Notes under the pieces: generated by a model
Told to the model about the DNA's origin: nothing
The model's database searches: none
The model's input: only the letters and a program-made list of their open reading frames with translations
Translations under genes and position numbers: made by a program
Shown here: positions 23,101 through 34,450 of the stretch, in pieces
Numbering within the stretch: position 1 is the first letter of the stretch
Layout: every line of letters begins with the position of its first letter
Assembly (NCBI GenBank): GCA_023055425.1
Contig: JALGPY010000008.1
Location: forward strand, 10,736,501-10,800,500
Source of the DNA: Linanthus parryae
Taxonomy: Eukaryota; Streptophyta; Magnoliopsida; Ericales; Polemoniaceae
Length of the DNA stretch: 64,000 nt
Direction of reading: 5' to 3'

Positions 23101-26100
23101 TGTGTCATCTTTTAATTTATACATTGAGGTAGCATTGGTTACAGCCGGAAAATCCGGAGGTAATGACAAGGTCAAAGCTTCGAACAAACCATTGTTCGTA
23201 ACGCGCATTGCAGAAGTTAATGGCGCCATTAATGATGAGAATCAAATGGAAGATTTCCAATCTTCCGAGGTAGCCAAGGTGGGGGTTGAATCTGTAAAAA
23301 GTAATTAAGGCGCATTATTGGTAGCATTGACGTTGTCAATCATGACTCTGAAGTCGTTATCTCTTTCCAAAGATTCTCGTCGGACCAGTTGGACCACCCG
23401 ACTACTGAACCGTTCAAGGCTTCGGGTCTGGAGGTGGGTAAGAGGCTCTCCGACCTAAAAATTGGCAGACAGGGCCCGGCAAACCCACAAGTCTTCTCCC
23501 AACCTGCGGATCAGCCCCAGGGACTCCCATGGTTTTCTCGGCGACGGAAAAACCTGTGCCTTTGCCCAGGCAAATTAAGAAGCTGATGAATTCGCCTAAG
23601 AGTGTTGTGCTGTGATGGGGGAGGGTCGTGCGGGTCGAGCGTGCCTCGTCCATTTTGTTCGGGTGGTGCATGACCGGGGTGGGTGAGGGGGGGTTTGTCT
23701 TCGGGAGGAACGTGACCCGGCCGTGTGGCGGGTTGAGCACGCCGTTGAGCGGGTCGTGCCATGTCGACGGATGGAGCGGGCCGTGCGCGGGTCGGTGCAG
23801 GTCGTGCCAATTTGGCATGCGGGTCGACCCGTATTGCCACCATGAGTTGAAACAGGTCGTTTCCAGATTTTGCTGGTAATGATAACGCAATCATTTAATT
23901 CTCACAGCACTTTAGTGCTAGCCCGCTGCAAGTTTGTGTCAAGCCAAACCCACAAACTTTATGTTATAATTGTCTTGTTTCGTGTCAAAGGTTAGCACTC
24001 TTTAATGAATTTTTAAAATGATGACACAGATTGATTATGATGTTAAAATGAGTTTTATTGTATTGTATCATATTTACCCTATAATTTAATATAACAATAT
24101 AATAATGATTTTTGTTCACGTGTATCTATTGTCCAAAATTAAAATTATTTTGCTTGCTGTTTTTTTACTTATTTAGAAAAAACACAATGACATTGCTAAA
24201 ACAAATGATAAATTCGTGTTTTCTTGCAAAAAAATGAAAAAATATTTTTCTTTCTATCGAAGACATAGAAGCAATCGTTTAATAATTATTTTAATATTTA
24301 TTATAGCATAAATAGTTATAACGTAAGAAGTTGACACGGACATAGTCATTACTGATCTAGTTACTATCGACGCATGTTGGCTATAGAGTTTATATAATAC
24401 TAAATGACCTGTTCATTTTTTACGTATACTTAATTATAATGTAGAAATTTGAAATTTGTCTTGTCGATATGTGTCATCTTTTAATTTATACATTGAGGTA
24501 GCATTGGTTACAGCCGGAAAATCCGGAGGTAATGACAAGGTCAAAGCTTCGAACAAACCATTGTTCGTAACGCGCATTGCAGAAGTTAATGGCGCCATTA
24601 ATGATGAGAATCAAATGGAAGATTTCCAATCTTCCGAGAGAGCCAAGGTGGGGGTTGAATCTGTAAAAAGTAATTAAGGCGCATTATTGGTAGCATAGAC
24701 GTTGTCAATCATGACTCTGAAGTCGTTATCTCTTTCCAAAGATTCTCGTCGGACCAGTTGGACCACCCGACTACTGAACCGTTCAAGGCTTCGGGTCTGG
24801 AGGTGGGTAACAAGCTCTCCGACCTAAAAATTGGCAGACAGGGCCCGGCAAACCCACAAGTCTTCTCCCAACGTGCGGATCATTCCCAGGGACTCCCATC
24901 GTTTTCTCGGCGACGGAAAAACCTGTGCCTTTGCCCAGGCAAATTAAGAAGCTGATGAATTCACCTAAGAGTGTTGTGCTGTGATGGGGGAGGGTCGTGC
25001 TGGTCGAGCGTGCCTCGTCCATTTTGTTCGGGTGGTGCATGACCGGGGTGGGTGGGGGGGGGGGGGGGTGGGGTGGGGTTTGTCTTCGGGAGGAACGTGA
25101 CCCGGCCGTGTGGCGGGTTGAGCACGCCGTTGAGCGGGTCGTGCCATGTCGACGGATGGAGCGGGCCGTGCGCGGGTCGGTGCATGTCGTGCCAATTTGG
25201 CATGCGGGTCGACCCGTATTGCCACCATGAGTTGAAACAGGTCGTTTCCAGATTTTGCTGGTAATGATAACGCAATCATTTAATTCTCGCAGCACTTTAG
25301 TGCTAGCCCGTTGCAAGTTTGTGTCAAGCCAAACCCACAAACTTTATGTTATAATTGTCTTGTTTCGTGTCAAAGGTTAGCACTCTTTAATGAATTTTTA
25401 AAATGATGACACGATTGATTATGATGTTAAAATGAGTTTTATTGTATTGTATCATATTTACCCTATAATTTAATATAACAATATAATAATGATTTTTCTT
25501 CACGTGTATCTATTGTCCAAAATTGAAATTATTTTGTTTGCTGTTTTTTTACTTATTTAGAAAAAACACTATGACATTGCTAAAACAAATGATAAATTCG
25601 TGTTTTCTTGCAAAAAAAATGAAAAAATATTTTTCTTTCTATCGAAGACATAGAAGCAATCGTTTAATAATTATTGTAATATTTATTATAGCATAAAAAG
25701 TTATAACGTAAGAAGTTGACACGGACATAGTCATTACTGATCTAGTTACTATCGACGCATGTTCGTTATAGAGTCAATATAATACTAAATGACCTGTTCA
25801 TTTTTGACGTATACTTAATTATAATGTAGAAATTTGAAATTTGTCTTGTCGATATGTGTCATCTTTTAATTTATACATTGAGGTAGCATTGGTTACAGCC
25901 GGAAAATCCGGAGGTAATGACAAGGTCAAAGCTTCGAACAAACCATTGTTCGTAACGCGCATTGCAGAAGTTAATGGCGCCATTAATGATGAGAATCAAA
26001 TGGAAGATTTTCAATCTTCCGAGGTAGCCAAGGTGGGGGTTGAATCTGTAAAAAGTAATTAATGCGCATTATTGGTAGCATTGACGTTGTCAATCATGAC

Positions 26101-29100
26101 TCTGAAGTCGTTATCTCTTTCCAAAGATTCTCTTCGGACCAGTTGGACCACCCGACTACTGAACCGTTCAAGGCTTCGGGTCTGGAGGTGGGTAACAAGC
26201 TCTCCGACCTAAAAATTGGCAGACAGGGCATGGCAAACCCACAAGTCTTCTCCCAACCTGCGGATCAGCCCCAGGGACTCCCATGGTTTTCTCGGCGACG
26301 GAAAAACCTGTGCCTTTGCCCAGGCAAATTAAGAAGCTGATGAATTCACCTAAGAGTGTTGTGCTGTGATGGGGGAGGGTCGTGTGGGTCGAGCGTGCCT
26401 CATCCATTTTGTTCGGGTGGTGCATGACCGGGGTGGGTCGGGGGCGGGGGGGGGGTTTGTCTTCGGGAGGAACGTGACCCGGCCGTGTGGCGGGTTGAGC
26501 ACGCCGTTGAGCGGGTCGTGCCATGTCGACGGATGGAGCGGGCCGTGCGCGGGTCGGTGCAGGTCGTGCCAATTTGGCATGCGGGTCGACCCGTATTGCC
26601 ACCATGAGTTGAAACAGGTCGTTTCCAGATTTTGCTGGTAATGATAACGCAATCATTTAATTCTCGCAACACTTTAGTGCTAGCCCGTTGCAAATTTGTG
26701 TCAAGCCAAACCCACAAACTCTATGTTATAATTGTCTTGTTTCGTGTCAAAGGTTAGCACTCTTTAATGAATTTTTAAAATGATGACACGATTGATTATG
26801 ATGTTAAAATGAGTTTTATTGTATCATATTTACCCTATAATTTAATATAACAATATAATAATGATTTTTGTTCACGTGTATCTATTGTCCAAAATTAAAA
26901 TTATTTTGCTTGCTGTTTTTTTACTTATTTAGAAAAAACACTATGACATTGCTAAAACAAATGATAAATTCGTGTTTTCTTGTACAAAAAATGAAAAAAT
27001 ATTTTTCTTTCTATCGAAGACATAGAAGCAATCGTTTAATAATTATTGTAATATTTATTATAGCATAAAAAGTTATAACGTAAGAAGTTGACACGGACAT
27101 AGTCATTACTGATCTAGTTACTATCGACGCATGTTGGTTATAGAGTCAATATAATACTAAATGACGTGTTCATTTTTGACGTGTACTTAATTATAATGTA
27201 GAAATTTGAAATTTGTCTTGTCGATATGTGTCATCTTTTAATTTATACATTGAGGTAGCATTGGTTACAGCCGAAAAATCCGGAGGTAATTACAAGGTCA
27301 AAGCTTCGAACAAACCATTGTTCGTAACGCGCATTGCAGAAGTTAATGGCGCCATTAATGATGAGAATCAAATGGAAGATTTCCAATCTTCCGAGGTAGC
27401 CAAGGTGGGGGTTGAATCTGTAAAAAGTAATTAAGGCGCATTATTGGTAGCATTGACGTTGTCAATCATGACTCTGAAGTCGTTATCTCTTTCCAAAGAT
27501 TCTCGTCGGACCAGTTGGACCACCCGACTACTGAACCGTTCAAGGCTTCGGGTCTGGAGGTGGGTAACAAGCTCTCCGACCTAAAAATTGGCAGACAGGG
27601 ACCGGCAAACCCACAAGTCTTCTACCAACCTGCGGATCAGCCCCAGGGACTCCCATGGTTTTCTCGGCAACGGAAAAACCTGTGCCTTTGCCCAGGCAAA
27701 TTAAGAAGCTGATGAATTCACCTAAGAGTGTTGTGATGTGATGGGGGAGGGTCGTGCGGGTCGAGCGTGCCTCGTCCATTTTGTTCGGGTGGTGCATGAT
27801 CGGGGTGGGTGGGGGGGGGGGGGGGTTTGTCTTCGGGAGGAACGTGACCCGGCCGTGTGGCGGGTTGAGCACGCCGTTGAGCGGGTCGTGCCATGTCGAC
27901 GGATGGAGCGGGCCGTGCACGGGTCGGTGCAGGTCGTGCCGATTTGGCATGCGGGTCGACCCGTATTGCCACCATGAGTTGAAACATGTCGTTTCCAGAT
28001 TTTGCTGGTAATGATAACGCAATCATTTAATTCTCGCAGCACTTTAGTGCTAGCCCGTTGCAAGTTTGTGTCAAGCCAAACCCACAAACTTTATGTTATA
28101 ATTGTCTTGTTTCGTGTCAAAGGTTAGCACTCTTTAATGAATTTTTAAAATGATGACACGATTGATTATGATGTTAAAATGAGTTTTATTGTATTGTATC
28201 ATATTTACCCTATAATTTAATATAACAATATAATAATGATTTTTGTTCACGTGTATCTATTGTCCAAAGTTAAAATTATTTTGCTTGCTGTTTTTTTACT
28301 TATTTAGAAAAAACACTATGACATTGCTAAAACAAATGATAAATTCGTGTTTTCTTGCAAAAAAATGAAAAAATATTTTTCTTTCTATCGAAGACATAGA
28401 AGCAATCGTTTAATAATTATTTTAATATTTATTATAGCATAAAAAGTTATAACGTAAGAAGTTGACACGGACATAGTCATTACTGATCTAGTTACTATCG
28501 ACACATGTTGGTTATAGAGTCAATATAATACTAAATGACCTGTTCATTTTTGACGTATACTTAATTATAATGTAGAAATTTGAAATTTGTCTTGTCGATA
28601 TGTGTCATCTTTTAATTTATACATTGAGGTAGCATTGGTTACAGCCGGAAAATCCGGAGGTAATGACAAGGTCAAAGCTTCGAACAAACCATTGTTCGTA
28701 ACGCGCATTGCAGAAGTTAATGGCGCCATTAATGATGAGAATCAAATGGAATATTTCCAATCTTCCGAGGTAGCCAAGGTGGGGGTTGAATCTACAAAAA
28801 GTAATTAAGGCGCATTATTGGTAGCATTGACGTTGTCAATCATGACTCTGAAGTCGTTATCTCTTTCCAAAGATTCTCGTCGGACCAGTTGGACCACCTG
28901 ACTACTGAACCGTTCAAGGCTTCGGGTCTGGAGGTGGGTAACAAGCTCTCCGACCTAAAAATTGGTAGACAGGGCCCGGCAAACCCACAAGTCTTTTCCC
29001 AACCTGCGGATCAGCCCCAGGGACTCCCATGGTTTTCTCGGCGACGGAAAAACCTGTGCCTTTGCCCAGGCAAATTAAGAAGCTGATGAATTCACCTAAG

Positions 29101-30474
29101 AGTGTTGTGCTGTGATGGGGGAGGGTCGTGCGGGTCGAGCGTGCCTCGTCCATTTTGTTCGGGTGGTGCATGACCGGGGTGGGGGGGGGGGGGTTGTCTT
29201 CGGGAGGAACGTGACCCGGCCGTGTGGCGGGTTGAGCACGCCGTTGAGCGGGTCGTGCCATGTCGGCGGATGGAGCGGGCCGTGCACGGGTCGGTGCAGG
29301 TCGTGCCAATTTGGCATGCGGGTCGACCCGTATTGCCACCATGAGTTGAAACAGGTCGTTTCTAGATTTTGCTGCTAATGATAACGCAATCATTTAATTC
29401 TCGCAGCACTTTAAAGCTAGCCCGTTGCAAGTTTGTGTCAAGCCAAACCCACAAACTTTATGTTATAATTGTCTTGTTTCGTGTCAAAGGTTAGCTCTCT
29501 TTAATGAATTTTTAAAATGATGCCACGATTGATTATGATGTTAAAATGAGTTTTATTGTATTGGATCATATTTACCCTATAATTTAATATAACAATATAA
29601 TAATGATTTTTGTTCACGTGTATCTATTGTTCAAAATTAAAATTATTTTACTTGCTGTTTTTTTACTTATTTAAAAAAACACTATGACATTGCTAAAACA
29701 AATGATAAATTCGTGTTTTCTTGAAAAAAAATGAAAAAATATTTTTCTTTCTATCGAAGACATAGAAGCAATCGTTTAATAATTATTGTAATATTTATTA
29801 TAGCATAAAAAGTTATAACGTAAGAAGTTGACACGGACATAGTCATTATTGATCTAGTTACTATCAACGCATGTTGGTTATAGAGTCAATATAATACTAA
29901 ATGACCTATTCGTTTTTGACGTATACTTAATTATAATGTAGAAATTTGAAACTTGTCTTGTCGATATGTGTCATCTTTTAGTTTATACATTGAGGTAGCA
30001 TTGGTTACAGCCGGAAAATCCAGAGGTAATGACAAGGTCAAAGCTTCGAACAAACCATTGTTCGTAACGCGCATTGCAGAAGTTAATGGCGCCACTAATG
30101 ATGAGAATCAAATGGAAGATTTCCAATCTTCCGAGGTAGCCAAGGTGGGGGTTGAATCTGTAAAAAGTAATTAAGGCGCATTATTGGTAGCATTGACGTT
30201 GTCAATCATGACTCTGAAGTCGTTATCTCTTTCCAAAGATTCTCGTCGGACCAGTTGGACCACCCGACTACTGAACCGTTCAAGGCTTCGGGTCTGGAGG
30301 TGGGTAACAAGCTCTCCGACCTAAAAATTGGCAGACAGGGCCCGACAAACCCACAAGTCTTCTCCCAACCTGCGGATCAGCCCCAGGGACTCCCATGGTT
30401 TTCTCGGCGACGGAAAAACATGTGCCTTTGCCCAGGCAAATTAAGAAGCTGATGAATTCACCTAAGAGTGTTGT
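14186..30474. repeat. Array 1: twelve head-to-tail units of about 1.35 kb
   Basis: Units begin near 14186, 15498, 16868, 18200, 19575, 20897, 22265, 23594, 24963, 26347, 27720 and 29094; the last stops at about 30474. Each unit has a GC-rich CGACCCG/CGGGT module with a G-run, then a segment with 'AGCCAAACCCACAAACTTTA', then an AT-rich arm of about 430 bp, then an ORF-like core (first codons MSCRYVSSFNLYIEV) and a second coding-like stretch (MDHPTTEPFKASGLEVG). The arm recurs inverted at 39.57-40.0 kb. The first and last units are the most divergent. Open frames in the GC module are composition artefacts that change frame as the G-run length varies. Confidence 0.95.
15900..23990. repeat. Higher-order (A-B)x3 block: three 2.7-kb dimers within array 1
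   Basis: Two unit types alternate. Type A has GCATCATTAATGG in the core (16481, 19190, 21880), CCGTTAAAGG downstream, and CACTTAATTCTCGCAG after the next GC module. Type B has GCAGAAGTTAATGG, CCGTTCAAGG, CATTTAATTCTCACAG, AGCCCGCTGC, and an approximately 40-bp deletion in the arm (TTGCAAAAATCG at about 17504, 20205 and 22900). Matching points recur at 2.69-2.71 kb. The dimers are almost identical apart from G-run length, so they arose recently from duplication of a two-unit block. Confidence 0.9.
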
Positions 30475-30565
30475 AACTCCCCCCCCCCCCCCCCCCGCTC
30501 AAAGGATCGTAACCTGGTTGATATACGAGATCAAAGGATCGTAACCTCCCCCCCCCCCTCAAAGT
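30475..30565 (+). other. Array 1 / LINE junction with poly-C tracts
   Basis: The last unit of array 1 breaks off after 'AGAGTGTTGT'. It is followed by a C-run of about 18 nt, a short spacer with the direct repeat 'TCAAAGGATCGTAACCT', and a second C-run of about 11 nt. LINE ORF2 homology begins at 'TATCTATTTCA'. In normal units this position leads into the G-rich module, so the opposite-strand homopolymer is unexpected and may mark a recombination point or an assembly seam. Confidence 0.6.
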
Positions 30566-30753
30566 TATCTATTTCAAAGATGGATTGTATTCGAGTCAAG
30601 TGTGATGTTCATTCAAGTTTTCATGTTAGTTGTCGGGGTCAAGGTCGCCAAGGCGGTTTGTCACTAATGTGGGACAAATCCTCGTTTGTTTCAATTTTAT
30701 CTTCTTCATTCTTTCACATTGACTGTCTAATAAAGTTCGAACCTTCTAGCTTG
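30566..30753 (+). pseudogene. Duplicated fragment of LINE ORF2 endonuclease region
   Basis: This 188-bp piece encodes MDCIRVKCDVHSSF...GGLSLMWDKSS...FFHIDCLIKFEPS and is repeated with few changes at 32193-32373. It corresponds to the early part of a plant LINE endonuclease, just after the 'FLMET' motif. The two copies flank an LTR-like insert. It has no independent coding potential. Confidence 0.8.
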
Positions 30754-30759
30754 AAGAAG

Positions 30760-32075
30760 CTTCAACCAAGCGCCCAACCAGCCTCAATTCTTCACCAAAA
30801 GGCTCAAGACCGGTCCTAATCCGCTTCCCAGGCCGCTTCTCACCTCCTACAAACCTCAATTCGGCCCAAAAACGAAAGAGAAGAAAACCCCCAAATTACT
30901 TACGGTTCTTGAGACGAAAAGAATCGATGTTTCAGAGAAGATTAGATTAATTGGAGGGTGAGGATCAAGCATGGGAGGCTACAAAACCAATCCCTAGCGT
31001 CTATATAAACCGAGAATGAAGAAATTTGAAGGGCTCTCTCACACACCTCCGATTCTACAGTCACATCGATGGGTCTCTGTTCTAATCCTATCTCCCTCTC
31101 CGATTTCACCCATTCCAGGTTTGTTCTTGAGCGCATGAGCTCTATCTTGAGCATATGTAGGACCTTGAACACAAGAAAGAGGAAGAGAGGGAGGGAGGAG
31201 TTCGATTCTGGATGAATTTGTGGGTTGTTATGCTAAAATCGATGCTCTGTTCTGTTACTGCTACCTTTATGTTCTAAGCTTCGGCTACTGTAGCAGCAGC
31301 ACTCAAATTTCTATAATCTTCTCCTAGTTACATTGTGTGTAGTTGAGATTCAAGTTGGGATTAATTTGCTCTTCGTTGTGTAGTTTGAATCAAGTAATAT
31401 AATGAAGTTTTGTTATTTTTTGCTGGATTCAAGCATGATGATTGAACATATATTTCTCTATATCTCTCTTGATTTCATTTACATGCTTAGGTAGTTCACT
31501 TTTTGGGTTTACTGATGAAGATAGATGACTTGTTTGTGATGAATTCAATTGTTCTTCAAGTGTTTACAAGTTTTGATGTCGAGTTTATTGAATTCGTGTG
31601 TTGAAAGACAAATCTGAATTGTAGCTTGATCTTGTATGTGGACTCACTTGGAGGAGTACATATCCTTGATGCTTGACATAACTCGATTTTGGGTTTCTCT
31701 CTTGAATCCATGAACTAGACATTCATCTTTCCTTTAGAATCCATGTTTCTTCACTTGATACATATTTTGGGTGTTCACTTGCAAGTTCTCTAGCGAAATT
31801 ACTTGACCCAACTTCTTTTTCCTATCGACAAAACTCTCTTGAATTCTAGTTGTAGTATTTGTGTTCTTTATTCCTTAACAAGAATTCTCAACTTGCTCCA
31901 TCACTTGTGGTGGATTTCATATCTTGGAAAGCTCTGAATCCCATTGAGAATATTCTTTAATTGCTTTACTTAGTTTCTTAGTTTATTTTATGTTGCTAGT
32001 ATAGTAAGTCATTGTCTAACCCTCCTCTCATTGTGGATTCGACCCCGGACTTACCGGGTTACTATTTGGAGCGGT
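30760..32075 (+). mobile_element. LTR-like insert of about 1.3 kb, probable retrotransposon remnant
   Basis: A non-coding block separates the two copies of the LINE endonuclease fragment. It contains a TATA box (TCTATATAAACC at about 31000) followed by a transcribed-looking CT-rich stretch. It ends with 'GTGGATTCGACCCCGG...' near 32033, wording often seen near the end of plant Ty3/gypsy LTRs. No gag or pol frame is present. TG/CA ends and a target duplication were not found, so it may be a truncated LTR. The call rests on composition and motif memory. Confidence 0.4.
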
Positions 32076-34450
32076 AATCCTATACTTGGGATTAATTTTT
32101 TTCCCAACAGTAACCCTTGTGCGTTATATTCTCTCTGCGATCTCGTTACGAGGTAGCGGCCCAATTTTTATGTTTTTAATGGAGACGAATTTATCTATTT
32201 CAGAGATGGATTGTATTCGAGTCAAGTGTGATTTTCATTCAAGTTTTCATGTTAGTTGCCGGGGTCTCCAAGGCGGTTTGTCACTCATGTGGGACAAATC
32301 CTTGTCTGTTTCAGTTTTATCTTCTTCATTCTTTCACATTGACTGTCTAATAAAGTTCGAACCTTCTGGCTTGTGGTGGCATTTTATGGGTCTTTACGGT
32401 GACCCTGTTGCGCCACAACGGGTCCATACGTGGTCGTTAATTGACAAATTGCGTCGTTCAGATATTAAACAATGGTGTATGCCGGGCAAATTTTAACGCA
32501 ATCCTCTCTAATGATGAAAAGGAGGGAGGACGAGAACTATCTTTCCAACAACTAGCACCATTTATGGAGGCTCTTCATCGCAACAACTTAACAGACATCG
32601 GTTTTGCGGGCCTTTATTTAACTCTGTCTAATAACCAAAGCGAAGATGACGCTATTCGTGAAAGATTGGATCGGGTGGTTGTTTCTCGTGAGTGGAGTGA
32701 AATGTTTGTGGGGGCTCGGATTAATCATCTTATTTCCTCCATTTTTGATCATACGCGGATTCAAATCATCATGGATCCGACGACTTTCCTTAAGCTACCG
32801 AATACGCGACGTAGATTCACTTTGAGTCCGCATGGTTTGGGAGTAATGATATTGAAGACATAGTTCCTGATTCTTGGGGACGGGGTGATCGCGATCTTGC
32901 TAGTAGACCTGCGGTAACGGCACAAGGGCTGAAAAGATCGAGGTTCGATCTTTTGGTAACGTGCCAAAGAAGTTGCGCACTATTCGAGATCGGCTCCACT
33001 CATTAGCTAACAGGCGCCCTTCTCGGTATGTGGTGGGAAAAGTACGCGAACTATGGGCTGACTACAATGACTTGCTAAAAGCGGAAGAGGCTATATGGCA
33101 CCAACGTTCTCGGGTATCGTGGCTTAGATCAGGAGACAATAATACACGGTATTTCCATCAGTGGGAGACTATGCGGAGAGTAAGAAACGCCATGGTGGGT
33201 ATCTAAGATTCTTCGGGAAACTGGAAAGAGAATGATGAAGAGGTGGTAGATGTACTGTCTCAATATTTCACTTATTTGTTCGCAAGCTGAAATCCCACGG
33301 AGGAGGAGATTAATAAGGTGGTTGAGCTGGTGTCGCCCCTTCTAACGGAGGAGCAAAAGGATTTGTTGGCCTCCCCGTTCACCCCTAAATAAGTTTACGA
33401 TGCTCTCCACATTTTGTGTCTGTATAACGCTCTGGGTATTGATGGCTTCCCACCGTGTTTTTCAGAAATTTTGGCCAATTGTCGGTCCAGAGGTCGATGC
33501 AGCTTGTTTGGACATTCTTAATAACGGCGAAGAGGTACATCCTTTTAATCGTACCCTTTTAGCTTTGATTCCAAAAATCAGACAACCTCGTCAGTTGGCT
33601 TATTATAAACCTATCAGCTTATGTATGGTCATCTATAAAATTGTCTCTAAGGCGATTGCCAATCGGTTCAAAGGTATGATGGATAGCATTATTTCCCCGA
33701 ATTAAAGCGTGTTTGTGCCAGGTCGTCTCATCACGCATAACTTTGTGATTTCATACGAGTTGATCCACTCTATGGACACACGTATGAAGGGTAAAAAAGG
33801 GATGATGACTTTCAAAGCGGACATGATTAGGGGGAGTGGAAATACCTTAGTGCTATTATGCTAAAGATGGGTTTCGATCAAAGCTTGGTTTCTATGATTA
33901 TGAAATGCGTGTCCACGGTCCGCTACTCTTTCGTTCGGAATGGTGAAGTGGTCAAATATGTTACTCCCCAACGTGGATTGCAACAGGTTTGCCATTTGTC
34001 GTCTTATTTGTTCCTGTTATGTAGTTACGGTTCATGTCATTCCCTTCTGAATGTAAGCAGGAATTGTAGGATCACTCCCATACGAGCTTCTAGATCAGGA
34101 CCTCTTGTGTCATATCTTCTGTTTACTGATGATATCATCTTCTTCACTCGGGCTACTCGGTAGAGGTTCATGCTCTTCTTGGAATTTTTCAGAATTATTA
34201 GTATGCATCGTGACAGCAAATCAACTTACATAAATCAGCGACCATGTTCACGAATAATGTTCCACAAGCGAGTCAGGAGTTGCTTTGCGGTATTACGGGT
34301 TCTAGCTTGTTCCGATATTCGACAAGTATTTGGGGATACCTTCAAAGGTTTGGAGATCGCAATCCTTACCTTTTTCTGGTATCCTAGAGAGAATCAGTAA
34401 GAGACTCAATGGTTATAAGGGAAGTTTCTTTCGACGACAGGGAAAGAGGT
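32076..34450 (+). pseudogene. Decayed LINE ORF2, endonuclease to reverse transcriptase part
   Basis: The conceptual translation follows a plant L1-type ORF2. After NPCALYSLCDLVT and a frameshift come FLMETNLSISEMD (endonuclease), FNAILSNDEKEGGRE, IRERLDRVVVS and FDHT (degraded SDH). It then runs through WLRSGDNNTRYFHQ and FFQKFWPIVG, to the reverse-transcriptase blocks LALIPKIRQPRQ, PISLCMVIYKIVSKAIANRF, FVPGRLITHN, GLQQVCHLSSYLFL and FTDDIIFF. Frameshifts and stops occur throughout. The catalytic FADD block reads FTDD, GLRQGCPLSPYLF is mutated, and the F-VD-SKAYD-V-W block is truncated. It is inactive. It is cut at 34450 by a solo LTR and resumes at 37434 in the same codon context. Confidence 0.9.

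Noticed and set aside
14079..29400. Many 60-185 codon frames rich in Pro, His, Arg and Thr across array 1 on both strands
   Set aside because: They lie over the GC-rich module, exist in all frames at once, and change length and frame with each G-run. They are composition artefacts.
14989..30174. The repeated 73-codon frame MSCRYVSSFNLYIEV... as a real multicopy gene
   Set aside because: Type A units carry a frame-changing difference (61 codons), the first residues come from the arm, and no start or stop context is conserved in array 2. It reads like a relic of coding sequence.
14186..30474. CRISPR array or rDNA intergenic repeats
   Set aside because: Units are 1.35 kb, contiguous, without spacers, and there is no rRNA sequence nearby; the genome is a plant.
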